The notes beneath the pieces were generated by a model, which worked only from the letters and a program-made list of their open reading frames with translations, had not been told where the DNA came from and did not search any database. 64,000 nt of DNA from Microbulbifer aggregans (GTDB lineage Bacteria > Pseudomonadota > Gammaproteobacteria > Pseudomonadales > Cellvibrionaceae), in the NCBI RefSeq assembly GCF_020524005.1, contig NZ_JAIVKK010000001.1, forward strand, positions 682,001 through 746,000, written 5' to 3'. This document shows, piece by piece, positions 44,499-52,630 of this stretch. The translations under genes were made by a program, and so were the position numbers. Position 1 is the first letter of the stretch. Each line of letters opens with the position of its first letter.

Positions 44499-45734
44499 AT
44501 GATCACCAACGACGCCATTATTCTCGGTATGTTAGCCGCCATCCTCGGCCTGGTTTTTTACACGGCGAGCAGCGAGCACCGCTTCTGGAAGCGTTTTTAC
44601 CGCTTTGTCCCCGCCCTGCTCCTGTGCTACTTCCTGCCCTCGCTGCTGACAACCTTCCACATTATTGATGCGCACAACTCCAACCTGTATTTCGTTGCCT
44701 CGCGCTATCTGCTTCCGGCAAGCCTTGTCCTGCTGACGCTCAGCATTGACCTCAAAGGCATCGTCAACCTCGGCCCGAAAGCACTGATCCTGTTTCTCAC
44801 CGGTACACTCGGCATTGTGATCGGCGGACCGATCGCGCTGCTGATCATGTCCGCTTTCGATGCCGACATACTGAACGGCAACGGCCCGGATGCTGTATGG
44901 CGCGGGATGACGACGGTCGCTGGCAGCTGGATCGGCGGCGGCGCCAACCAGGCGGCAATGAAGGAAATCTTCGGCGTGGGCGGTCAGGTGTTTTCAGCCA
45001 TGGTAGCCGTGGACGTGATCGTTGCGAATATCTGGATGGCGGTGCTGCTCTTCATGGCCGGCAACGCCAAGCAACTGGACGCACGTCGCGGTGCAGATAC
45101 ATCAGCAATCAATACACTGCGGGAACGCGTAGAGACAATGCAGCGTAAACACGCGCGTATCCCTAGCCTGCAGGACCTGATGCTGATCGCAGCGGTCGGC
45201 TTCGGCATAACCGCCATCGCCCACGCCTTCGCGGATTTCCTTGCACCCTGGTTCCAGAACAACGCACCGCACCTTTCCCGCTTCAGTTTTACCAGCCAGT
45301 TCTTCTGGCTAATCGTCATCGCGACCACTCTGGGTATAGCCATGGCTTTCTCCCCAGCCAAAAAGCTGGAGGGTGCCGGCGCATCCAAGGTCGGATCCGT
45401 GTTTATCTATTTCCTGGTTGCCACTATCGGCACCCACATGGATATCACCGCACTGAAAGACAGCCCTGAACTGTTTGTGCTCGGTGTTATCTGGATGGCA
45501 ATTCATGCGGGCCTGATGCTGCTGGTAGCAAAACTCATCAAGGCACCCACCTTCTTTATGGCGGTGGGCAGCCAGGCCAACGTCGGCGGTGCCGCGTCTG
45601 CTCCGGTAGTCGCAGCGGCATTCCACCCCTCCCTTGCTCCAGTAGGCGTACTGCTGGCAGTAATGGGGTACGCGCTGGGCACTTACGCAGCGTGGTTCTG
45701 CGGACAATTACTGCGCGTGGTCGGCGCAGGCTAA
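44499..45734 (+). CDS. DUF819 (YjcL-type) integral membrane protein
   Basis: 411 residues from ATG 44499 (MITNDAIILG); an earlier TTG in the same frame is unlikely. About ten hydrophobic helices spread over the whole length, with conserved family motifs such as GSWIGGGANQAAM and the C-terminal GSQANVGGAASAPVVAAAF (GSQANVGGAASAP). DUF819 proteins are suspected transporters related to the LysO/glutamate-symporter-like fold, but the substrate is unknown. Encoded alone between two terminators. Confidence 0.88.
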   Translation: MITNDAIILGMLAAILGLVFYTASSEHRFWKRFYRFVPALLLCYFLPSLLTTFHIIDAHNSNLYFVASRYLLPASLVLLTLSIDLKGIVNLGPKALILFLTGTLGIVIGGPIALLIMSAFDADILNGNGPDAVWRGMTTVAGSWIGGGANQAAMKEIFGVGGQVFSAMVAVDVIVANIWMAVLLFMAGNAKQLDARRGADTSAINTLRERVETMQRKHARIPSLQDLMLIAAVGFGITAIAHAFADFLAPWFQNNAPHLSRFSFTSQFFWLIVIATTLGIAMAFSPAKKLEGAGASKVGSVFIYFLVATIGTHMDITALKDSPELFVLGVIWMAIHAGLMLLVAKLIKAPTFFMAVGSQANVGGAASAPVVAAAFHPSLAPVGVLLAVMGYALGTYAAWFCGQLLRVVGAG

Positions 45735-45751
45735 ACCGCAAATCAAGCCAT

Positions 45752-45802
45752 AAAAAAAGCCCGGGTAGCAACGACATCAATCGTTACTACCCGGGCTTTT
45801 TT
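45752..45802 (+). terminator. Strong intrinsic terminator after DUF819 gene
   Basis: A long stem from GCCCGGGTAGCAACGA and ATCGTTACTACCCGGGC with a short loop, flanked by A7 and T6. The symmetrical A/T tracts make it usable from both sides. Confidence 0.9.
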
Positions 45803-46021
45803 GTGCTGGATAATTATTGGGAATTTAAACCTGTGATCCGGAAGCTTCATCTATGGCTATAGGAAACAGCCATACAGTGCCCCCGGAGCACTATAAGCAA
45901 ACCACCCAACAGCCCGCCTCCCATACTCGTCAAAATGACGCAATACAGGGGCAAGCCAATACAGCTTTGAGGGACCCGCTATAACACATTCTGTGTTACA
46001 GCGAGCTGGCCTAATGTAGCT

Positions 46022-46237
46022 CTATTCGCAAGGAACGACGTCTTCAGCCAGAAGACCTTTGTCGCCTTTCTGCATTTCGAATTCTACCGCCTGACCTTCG
46101 TTCAAGGTTTTATACCCATCTCCACGAATGCTGCGATAGTGTACAAAAATATCTTCGGAACCTTCTGCACAGGTGATAAAACCATAACCCCGGGCATTAT
46201 TGAACCACTTCACGGTACCCGTAACGCGATCACTCAT
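46022..46237 (-). CDS. Cold-shock domain protein (CspA family)
   Basis: 71 residues, one S1-like cold-shock domain. RNP1 ([13 protein letters not shown]) and RNP2 (DIFVHY) are intact, giving single-stranded nucleic-acid binding. The usual Gly-Lys of RNP1 is Ala-Arg (NNARGYGF), a pattern closer to CspD-type proteins. The gene is alone, with about 270 bases to the MscS gene, allowing a leader that could fold and control translation as in other csp genes. Confidence 0.95.
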   Translation of the reverse strand: MSDRVTGTVKWFNNARGYGFITCAEGSEDIFVHYRSIRGDGYKTLNEGQAVEFEMQKGDKGLLAEDVVPCE

Positions 46238-46511
46238 TAAGCCAACCTCATTATTGTTATTGCGCCAGTCTCTATTGTGGACGGTGCGCCTACCCCAATT
46301 TCAGCGGCAGTATCTGCCGCTATCTCGAAGTGCCTGACCCGCGGGCCAAGTCCTTACTGATTCTTAGATAAAACTGCGCCAGTGTCTAGGTTTGAGCGTG
46401 AAATTAATATTAATTCTCGCGCCCACTGCGCAACATATCACCAAATTTATGTGTTCCACTCCATAAAAATAGCCATTTCGCCCCGAAAGAACCCTTGCGA
46501 CTTAACTGACA

Positions 46512-47633
46512 TTAACGCATCAAATTACTTTCTTCCGGGCGATTCAAAGCCACCGGGGGCATATCGGCAATATGCAAAGTCGATGTGGGGAAGGCACAGG
46601 AAGCACCGTGATCCTCAACAATCTGTAAAACCTTTAACAGCACATCCTGCTTGATTTCGTGATAGCGGATCCAGTCGGTGGTCTTGGTAAACGTGTAAAT
46701 AAAGAAATCCAGCGATGACGGTGCGAATGAATTGAAGTTCACAATCATCGTTTGGTTGGTATCTATTTCCGGATGCTGCAGCAGCATCTCTTTAACCGCT
46801 TTCACAATCGGCGCCATCAGTTTTGCATCGTCGTAGCGAATACCGATCGTCTCGTAAATACGGCGATTCAGCATACGGGATGGATTCTCTACCGAAATCT
46901 GGGTAAACACGGCATTCGGGATATACAGGGGGCGCTTGTCGAACGTTCTGATCCGCGTGAGCCGCCAGCCAATATCTTCAACCGTGCCCTCAATTTCCTG
47001 GTCAGGCGAGCGCACCCAGTCACCCACCGCGAACGGACGATCCAGGTAAATCATCAGGCCGCCAAAGAAATTGGCGAGCAGGTCTTTGGCCGCAAAACCG
47101 ATCGCGAGGCCACCGATACCGCCCATGGCCAACACGCCACTGACGCTGTAACCCAGGCTCTGCATGATCACCATTCCGGCCGTGATCATGATGGAAGCCC
47201 GCACCAGCTTGCCGATCGCACGCACCGTAGTGGCATCGATGGGTTTGCGCATAAAGCGCGGGTCCGCCAGATTAACTTCTACGGCCTTGGCAAAGCGCAA
47301 TGCGAACCAAGTAATCACAACGATGAAAGCAATGGCCCTGGGCTCCCCACCAAGCCAGGTAAACACCTCCGCCTGCGTCGCCGAACCGGCCCTCGCCGCC
47401 GCGGCAGTCAAGCCCATCAGCCAGATCAAAATCGACGCCGGGGGGTTGATCGAGCCAACCAGAGCATCATCCCAGGGATTGACCGTACGCTCAGCCCTGA
47501 CCGTGAGCCGGCTGACAAACAGGCCGAGCAGCCAGGCAGCTATCGCGGTGACAAAAACAATCAGGAACACTTCAGCGATCCAGAAGCGGTCATCCCCAAA
47601 CAGGGTCCGCAAAAACCCTTTTACTGATTCCAC
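46512..47633 (-). CDS. MscS-type small-conductance mechanosensitive channel
   Basis: 373 residues. Three to five N-terminal helices (from about residue 17 to 190) end in the pore-lining helix with the Gly/Ala pattern MGGIGGLAIGFAAKDLLANFF, split as MGGIGGLAIGFA and AKDLLANFF. The beta domain follows with the family motif PFAVGDWVRSPDQEIEGTVE (PFAVGDWVRSP). The C-terminal domain is short. It is a pressure-release channel of the YnaI/YbdG sort by length, but the exact group is uncertain. Minus strand, 104 bases from nagZ. Confidence 0.92.
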   Translation of the reverse strand: MESVKGFLRTLFGDDRFWIAEVFLIVFVTAIAAWLLGLFVSRLTVRAERTVNPWDDALVGSINPPASILIWLMGLTAAAARAGSATQAEVFTWLGGEPRAIAFIVVITWFALRFAKAVEVNLADPRFMRKPIDATTVRAIGKLVRASIMITAGMVIMQSLGYSVSGVLAMGGIGGLAIGFAAKDLLANFFGGLMIYLDRPFAVGDWVRSPDQEIEGTVEDIGWRLTRIRTFDKRPLYIPNAVFTQISVENPSRMLNRRIYETIGIRYDDAKLMAPIVKAVKEMLLQHPEIDTNQTMIVNFNSFAPSSLDFFIYTFTKTTDWIRYHEIKQDVLLKVLQIVEDHGASCAFPTSTLHIADMPPVALNRPEESNLMR

Positions 47634-47737
47634 ACAACACTCCGTTTCTACAACTTATTGAATTATTTCTCTTCGGAGACACCACGATCAACGCTGCCCC
47701 GAACACTAGATCCCGGGCAACTCGCCCGGGCAGCGCT

Positions 47738-48757
47738 TCACATCCAGGAAGCAAGCCAATTACGGGTTTCCTGCCAGCGGGAGGACTGTTCCAGTTCCGC
47801 CCAGGATTTTATCGCGGGCCTGCCGCGCATCCGCTCCAGCCGACGACTGGACTCAGGATCCGGTTGAAATCCCTGCCGCTCCAGTGCCGCCAGTACCGCC
47901 TTTGCCCCTTCGCGGTTGTTACACACAACCCCCATATCGCAGCCGGCTCCCATAGCCGCCTGGATACGCTCGCCATAGCCTCCGGCGGCGCCAGCACCTT
48001 CCATGGTCAGGTCATCACTGAAAATAACCCCATCGAATCCCAGCTTTCCACGGAGTATGTCCTGCAACCAGTAACGGGAGAACCCAACCGAAGGTTCATC
48101 CACCTGGGCAAAACGGATATGGGCCGGCATGATGGCTTCAAGCTCGCCCGCAGCGATGCCTTCAGCAAAAGGCTGGCAATCGGTGGCCAACACTTCTTCG
48201 AGGCTGCGGTGATCCACCGGCAGCTCTTCATGACTGTCTTCAAGTACCTGTCCGTGCCCGGGAAAATGCTTGCCCGTGGTCGCCATACCGGCTTCGTGCA
48301 TGCCCGCGATAAACGGACGGGCCTTTGCCATCAGCTCTCGCGGATCGCAGGCAAAGCTGCGATCGCCAACAATCCGGCAAAAATCGTCATCGGCGTCGAG
48401 CACCGGCGCGAAGCTGAAATCCACACCCACGGCGAGCAGCTCGGCCGCCAGCAGCCAGCCGACATCCTTCAAGCGCTGCTCATCCGCCTGGGCAGCAAGG
48501 GCCTGCATGGAGGGAAGCCGGGTAAATTCATCGCGGAATCGCTGTACACGTCCACCTTCCTGGTCCACGGCCAGGAGAATCTCGGGACGCACCTCACGTA
48601 TTTCATTCACCAGCGCCTGAAGCTGGGCGCGATCCCGATAATTGCGCGCGAAAAAAATCAGCCCCCCAACCAACGGATGCCGCAAAAGGTCGCGATCCTC
48701 TTCCGTAAGCGTCACCCCGTCGATATCAATCATCACTGGTCCGATCTGAGCCGACAT
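47738..48757 (-). CDS. nagZ: NagZ, beta-N-acetylglucosaminidase of peptidoglycan recycling
   Basis: 339 residues from ATG 48757, with AGGAG at good spacing; an earlier GTG in frame is unlikely. A glycoside hydrolase family 3 single-domain enzyme. Visible motifs are AVDQEGGRVQR, the GH3 KHFPGHG loop carrying the acid/base His, and the nucleophile Asp in FSDDLTMEGA. It removes GlcNAc from anhydro-muropeptides in the cytoplasm, producing the AmpR signal where AmpC is regulated. It precedes psrA on the same strand in reverse order (psrA then nagZ), as in pseudomonads. Confidence 0.96.
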   Translation of the reverse strand: MSAQIGPVMIDIDGVTLTEEDRDLLRHPLVGGLIFFARNYRDRAQLQALVNEIREVRPEILLAVDQEGGRVQRFRDEFTRLPSMQALAAQADEQRLKDVGWLLAAELLAVGVDFSFAPVLDADDDFCRIVGDRSFACDPRELMAKARPFIAGMHEAGMATTGKHFPGHGQVLEDSHEELPVDHRSLEEVLATDCQPFAEGIAAGELEAIMPAHIRFAQVDEPSVGFSRYWLQDILRGKLGFDGVIFSDDLTMEGAGAAGGYGERIQAAMGAGCDMGVVCNNREGAKAVLAALERQGFQPDPESSRRLERMRGRPAIKSWAELEQSSRWQETRNWLASWM

Positions 48758-48862
48758 ATTTACATCTCCTGCAAATAACACAAAGGCAAGCTACTCCCGT
48801 AGCTCGCCCTGCGATGATATATGGAAAAGGCCACCGTTCTTGTGACGGCAGCACACAACGAG

Positions 48863-49492
48863 CTACTTTGGGCCGGTCAATAACGCGGTCGCTGCGGGAG
48901 CCAAGCGGGCGAGAGTTTCTTCGAGGCTGCTTTCGGCTCCAAAATCCTCTCTCAGGATAGCCTCGATGGCGTCGAAGCTCGACAGGGAAAAGATTGTGGC
49001 ACCAAGCATGAAATACAAGCGCCAGTAGAAGGTCACGGGATCAATACCGGGCAACGCCTGCCTGAGCAGTCCCGCAAAACGGCGATACGTGGAGCCGTAG
49101 CGCAACACGATGAATCGGCGCATATGCCCCTGTGACTGGGTGTAGGCGAGCCCCAGGAGCCGCATAAAGCGCTTGGGATCCCTGCCATCTTTGGCCAGAC
49201 CGGCCAGGGCCACGCTATACAGGCTCTGCAGCAGGTCATCCACCTGCAAATCATCGTCCTGGCTCGCGCGCCGGCTGAGTTCGCTATCCAGATGCTCAGT
49301 AAAAGGCGTAAGAAAGCGCTCGAAGACCGCCTGAATCAGTTCTTTTTTCGAACCAAAGTGATAGTTCACCGCGGCCAGGTTCACACCGGCCGTACTGGTA
49401 ATCGTGCGTAACGAGGTCTCGGTAAATCCGCGCTCGGCAAATAACACTTCCGCGGCGTCCAGAATGCGACCGACTGTATCCGGCTGACTCAT
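48863..49492 (-). CDS. psrA: PsrA-like TetR-family regulator
   Basis: 209 residues. TetR helix-turn-helix at about 8-55 with FAERGFTETSLRTITSTAGV (FAERGFTETSLR) and the recognition helix NLAAVNYHFGSKKELI, followed by a ligand domain with FMRLLGLAYTQSQGH and WRLYFMLGA. These match my memory of Pseudomonas PsrA, a long-chain-fatty-acid-responsive regulator of beta-oxidation genes and rpoS. The gene neighbourhood (nagZ, lexA, topA) is also as in Pseudomonas, and the promoter holds a PsrA-type palindrome, so the call is well supported. The ligand has not been shown here. Confidence 0.88.
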   Translation of the reverse strand: MSQPDTVGRILDAAEVLFAERGFTETSLRTITSTAGVNLAAVNYHFGSKKELIQAVFERFLTPFTEHLDSELSRRASQDDDLQVDDLLQSLYSVALAGLAKDGRDPKRFMRLLGLAYTQSQGHMRRFIVLRYGSTYRRFAGLLRQALPGIDPVTFYWRLYFMLGATIFSLSSFDAIEAILREDFGAESSLEETLARLAPAATALLTGPK

Positions 49493-49511
49493 GCCAATTC
49501 AAACCACTAAT

Positions 49512-49527
49512 TTAAACGCTTGTTTAA
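49512..49527. promoter_or_regulatory. PsrA-type operator upstream of psrA
   Basis: TTAAACGCTTGTTTAA has AAAC-N4-GTTT form, matching the described PsrA consensus (GAAAC-N2-4-GTTTC type). It lies 20 bases before the psrA ATG, consistent with autorepression. Confidence 0.75.
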
Positions 49528-49716
49528 CCCACGAGACTAGCACAGTCGGCGGCAAATGGAACAATCCCCTCTTACGCAGCCCACAACACGGCAGGGCTCG
49601 ATTCCCAAAGCTTCAACCAGACGCACAGGCGCGGTGCATTTGCGCTACCGGGCGCCCGACATCAACACTAGATTGCATACAAGAGATCAAAAATTTCGCA
49701 GCAGGAGGGCATGCAG

Positions 49717-50049
49717 ATGGCCAGAATTGCCCCGGAAATCGGCAGCTGGTTTGAGAATTTCGATACCGGCGACCTGTTCGAGGTCGTCGCAGTGGATTAC
49801 CAGGCCCACAGTATCGAAATCCAGTACCTCGACGGCACTGTCGGAGAAATTGAATTCGATAGTTGGCCGCAATTGCCCGTGATCGGAGCTGCCCCTCCAG
49901 AAGACGCCAACGCCGGCTACGGGAGCCTGGCAGAAGAAATGCAGGATGCCGAAGATGGCGGCTACCGAAGCCCCGTACTGTCACCGGCGCAAAATACCAT
50001 TGACCAGCTGGAAGGGGATAGTTTCACAGGAACAGACGAAAGTTTTTGA
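49717..50049 (+). CDS. Small DUF6763-like protein
   Basis: 110 residues from ATG 49717, where AGGAGG stands eight bases before; the ATG at 49711 is only two bases after the same site. The N-terminal half is a short beta-rich domain with SWFENFDTGDLFEVVAVDYQ (SWFENFDTGDLFEV) and IEIQYLDGTVGEIEFDSW (IEIQYLDGTVGEI). The C-terminal half is acidic and disordered. Function unknown. It is encoded alone, divergent from psrA, so the PsrA box could affect both genes. Confidence 0.7.
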   Translation: MARIAPEIGSWFENFDTGDLFEVVAVDYQAHSIEIQYLDGTVGEIEFDSWPQLPVIGAAPPEDANAGYGSLAEEMQDAEDGGYRSPVLSPAQNTIDQLEGDSFTGTDESF

Positions 50050-50178
50050 CAGGAAACTATGGGTAAAACGTTGCGGATTCCGCTTACTTGGGATCCAGTG
50101 TGTGTCTTACCCAATGAGTTAATGGAAAAGGGGCAAGCTAGCGCCCCACTCCAACCTGATCGTTTTTCAGCAAACGCT

Positions 50179-50826
50179 TCAGACCACTTCGTTACGCTCT
50201 TTTATATATTCGATGATGTTTTCTGCCGCCTCATCCACCGTATCAACAAGGCGAAAAAGATTCAGGTCAGATGCATCAATGCAGTGCCGCTCAAGCACCG
50301 TATCCATCAGCCAGTTCACTAGCCCTGACCAGTGCTTTTTGCCTACCAAAATAATTGGAAAGCGCTGCACTTTTTGTGTCTGCACCAGTGTCAGCGCTTC
50401 GAACAGTTCATCCAGAGTTCCGTAGCCACCAGGCAATGCAATAAAACCCGCGGCATGCTTTACGAACATGAACTTACGAACAAAGAAATAACGAAAGTGC
50501 AAACTGATATCGAGATAGGCGTTGGGGTACTGCTCAAATGGCAATTCGATGTTGAGGCCGATAGAGGAACCCGGCTCTGGAAAAGCGCCGCGATTACACG
50601 CCTCCATTAACCCGGGACCACCACCGGTAATTACCGGGATCCCTTCGCTTCCAAGAAGTTCGCCGAGACGAACCGCCTGCTGATATTCGGGACTGCCTTC
50701 CGGGAAACGCGCACCGCCAAAAACAGTTACCGCACCCTTCAGAGTAATCAGGCGTTCAATACCATCAACCAGTTCCGACTGAATACGCAGCACTCGCCAC
50801 GCTTCCGGCATTTTTGCATCCAGCAT
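50179..50826 (-). CDS. LOG-family (TIGR00730) Rossmann-fold protein
   Basis: 215 residues. AAGGAGAA precedes the ATG. The LOG-type nucleotide 5'-monophosphate phosphoribohydrolase signature PGGYGTLDELFE (about residue 135) is complete, as is the GGGPGLMEACNRGA segment (about 67-80). These enzymes release a free base from a nucleotide monophosphate; some make cytokinins, while bacterial PpnN-like members act in purine salvage. Substrate cannot be chosen here. Minus strand, back to back with lexA. Confidence 0.9.
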   Translation of the reverse strand: MLDAKMPEAWRVLRIQSELVDGIERLITLKGAVTVFGGARFPEGSPEYQQAVRLGELLGSEGIPVITGGGPGLMEACNRGAFPEPGSSIGLNIELPFEQYPNAYLDISLHFRYFFVRKFMFVKHAAGFIALPGGYGTLDELFEALTLVQTQKVQRFPIILVGKKHWSGLVNWLMDTVLERHCIDASDLNLFRLVDTVDEAAENIIEYIKERNEVV

Positions 50827-51019
50827 ATGCCTTCTCCTTATTCAAATAACGCGGTGTAAATGACCGAGCCGCTGCGCGAGTAATCTACCGGATACCTTTT
50901 TCTTTTCGCGGTGCCTCCGTGCAATTCCAGCGATACCTGGCAGTAAAAAGTTTTCAGCGACACCTCAAGTGTAGCAGTCCAGCCAGCGCTCACCGGGAAA
51001 TATTGCGCTACCCCCAAAT

Positions 51020-51054
51020 CTGTATATAATCCCAGCAACTGTATAAAAATACAG
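51020..51054 (+). promoter_or_regulatory. lexA: lexA promoter with two SOS boxes
   Basis: CTGTATAAAAATACAG (51039-51054) is a perfect CTGT-N8-ACAG LexA box. CTGTATATAATCCCAG (51020-51035) is a second site with one mismatch. The second box contains a perfect -10 hexamer TATAAT (51025-51030), so LexA would block polymerase directly. Two tandem boxes resemble the E. coli lexA promoter. Confidence 0.9.
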
Positions 51055-51069
51055 ACAACAGGAAAGCCA

Positions 51070-51678
51070 ATGACAAATCTTACCGCTCGCCAGGCCCAGG
51101 TACTGGATCTGATCAAATCCTACCTGGATGACACAGGCTACCCCCCTACCCGGGCTGAAATCGCTCAGGAGCTGGGTTTCCGCTCGCCAAACGCAGCGGA
51201 AGAACACCTGAAAGCCCTTGCCAGAAAAGGCGCGATCGAAATGGTTGCCGGTGCTTCGCGGGGTATTCGAATCCCGGATCATCACTCAGGGCTGCCGGTG
51301 GTCGGGCGCGTTGCCGCGGGCAACCCCATTCTCGCGGAAGAGAACATCGAAGATTACTGTGAAATTCCGTCCGAGTTTTTTCACCCTCCAGCGGACTACC
51401 TGCTGCGGGTACACGGTATGAGCATGAAAGATGCCGGCATCCTGGATGGCGACCTGCTCGCAGTGCAGCGCACGGACAACATCCGCAACGGGCAGATCGT
51501 TGTGGCCAGAATCGATGACGAGGTGACGGTCAAACGTTTTCGTCGCCGAGGCAACCAGGCAACGGTGCAGCTGCTGCCGGAGAACGAAGATTTTGACGTT
51601 ATTCAGGTCGATATGCGGGATAAGAATTTTGCGATTGAAGGGTTGGCTGTCGGCGTTATCCGCCAGCATGCAGACTGA
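51070..51678 (+). CDS. lexA: LexA, SOS-response repressor
   Basis: 202 residues. N-terminal winged helix with [21 protein letters not shown] ([13 protein letters not shown]). The autoproteolysis site is A83-G84 (GRVAAGNP), and the catalytic dyad is S118 (HGMSMKD) and K155 (VTVKRF), all in standard spacing. It represses DNA-damage genes until RecA filaments trigger self-cleavage. Its own promoter has two SOS boxes. No cell-division inhibitor gene (sulA) follows, unlike in pseudomonads. Confidence 0.98.
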   Translation: MTNLTARQAQVLDLIKSYLDDTGYPPTRAEIAQELGFRSPNAAEEHLKALARKGAIEMVAGASRGIRIPDHHSGLPVVGRVAAGNPILAEENIEDYCEIPSEFFHPPADYLLRVHGMSMKDAGILDGDLLAVQRTDNIRNGQIVVARIDDEVTVKRFRRRGNQATVQLLPENEDFDVIQVDMRDKNFAIEGLAVGVIRQHAD

Positions 51679-51713
51679 TCCGCGGCACGCGTAGCCTCAT
51701 CAGGCTGTCGATC

Positions 51714-51758
51714 AGACAAACAAAAACAGGGCCCAAAGGGCCCTGTTTTTGTTTGTCT
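51714..51758. terminator. Bidirectional terminator between lexA and the next convergent gene
   Basis: A 21-bp stem (51714-51734 with 51738-51758), core CAGGGCCC, loop AAA, GGGCCCTG, is flanked by A-rich and T-rich arms (AAACAAAAA / TTTTTGTTT). It serves lexA on the plus strand and the 84-residue gene on the minus strand. Confidence 0.92.
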
Positions 51759-51789
51759 GCCGGGGAGATCTCGGCAGACCTCAAAGTGC

Positions 51790-52044
51790 TCAGTGAATGG
51801 TGTGTTCCGTCAGGTCCACATCCTCTTCCTCGAAGGGCTCCGGCTCCAGTTCGTTCAGATCCTGAACCGCCTCGATCCCGGCTTCCAGCATCGCACGGGC
51901 AATTGCGACCTTGTGTTCACGCAGGAAATGCAGGCTCTCCTCCGAGAAATGAATACGCACCAGCGGGTCTTCCTTGTGGCCAGCGCGGCGCAATGCCACG
52001 TCGCCATTGGACAACTCGATGATTTCAAAGGTCTCAGAGGACAT
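51790..52044 (-). CDS. Small conserved hypothetical protein
   Basis: 84 residues, acidic, no signal peptide. The pattern FEIIELSNGDVALRRAG, then FSEESLHFLREHKVAIARAML, then an acidic tail (EPEPFEEEDVD) recalls short proteins encoded between lexA/sulA and topA in pseudomonads. No function known. It follows the 173-residue gene and topA on the same strand. Confidence 0.75.
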   Translation of the reverse strand: MSSETFEIIELSNGDVALRRAGHKEDPLVRIHFSEESLHFLREHKVAIARAMLEAGIEAVQDLNELEPEPFEEEDVDLTEHTIH

Positions 52045-52108
52045 TCATTTCTCCAGTTACAGCGGGATTTGCGCGCAGTGTAACACAGGTGCCTGTAATT
52101 ACCCTCCG

Positions 52109-52630
52109 CTACCACTCCTGCCCCTGGGCGCGCTGGCGATCCACCAGCTCAGTGAGGGAACGGTGCCAAAAGGTTATTTTCCGCGCACTGAGGACATCTT
52201 CCGCCGGATCACGCAGCTCTGTCGCGGGAATCAGCGATTGAACTGCCGGCACGCCGCCGCGGGCCACTGAAGCCTGTGAGGAGAGGCGCCAGAGCCCTCT
52301 CCACGCATAATCCATGCTTCGCAGCCAGCTGTCAGGATTCTCCATCAACCCCACCAGCTCGCCGACTTCCGCACTGGCCTTGCGCCCGGCCTCAACCAGT
52401 TTCATCAACGCCTGGGCACTTTCCGGCTCTGCGCCGCCAAGTCCGAGCTGATGCGCCTGCTCCGCCAGAAACGCACGGTAGGCCCGCCACAGGTGCAATA
52501 ACGCCCCCTCCAGCAAAGCCGTTTCCGCGAGGGCTGGCGCTTGTGCACCGGCCCCTTCCGCTGCCGATTCCAGCAATAACTGACTTTTCCGCAGTGCGGA
52601 AGCCACGCTACCGGTGTACGGATTGCTCAT
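52109..52630 (-). CDS. DUF6586-like hypothetical protein
   Basis: 173 residues, mostly helical, with an N-terminal block LRKSQLLLESA, a LLEGALLHLWRAYRAFLAE helix, WRGLWRLSSQA in the middle, and an end FWHRSLTELVDRQRAQGQEW (RSLTELVDRQR). The ATG overlaps the topA stop by one base (TGATG), so it is translated with topA. This pairing is also found in pseudomonads. Function unknown. Confidence 0.8.
   Translation of the reverse strand: MSNPYTGSVASALRKSQLLLESAAEGAGAQAPALAETALLEGALLHLWRAYRAFLAEQAHQLGLGGAEPESAQALMKLVEAGRKASAEVGELVGLMENPDSWLRSMDYAWRGLWRLSSQASVARGGVPAVQSLIPATELRDPAEDVLSARKITFWHRSLTELVDRQRAQGQEW

Noticed and set aside
50838..51116. A 92-codon minus-strand frame upstream of lexA considered as sulA
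   Set aside because: No SulA-like sequence, it runs through the lexA promoter and both SOS boxes, and it has no start signal.
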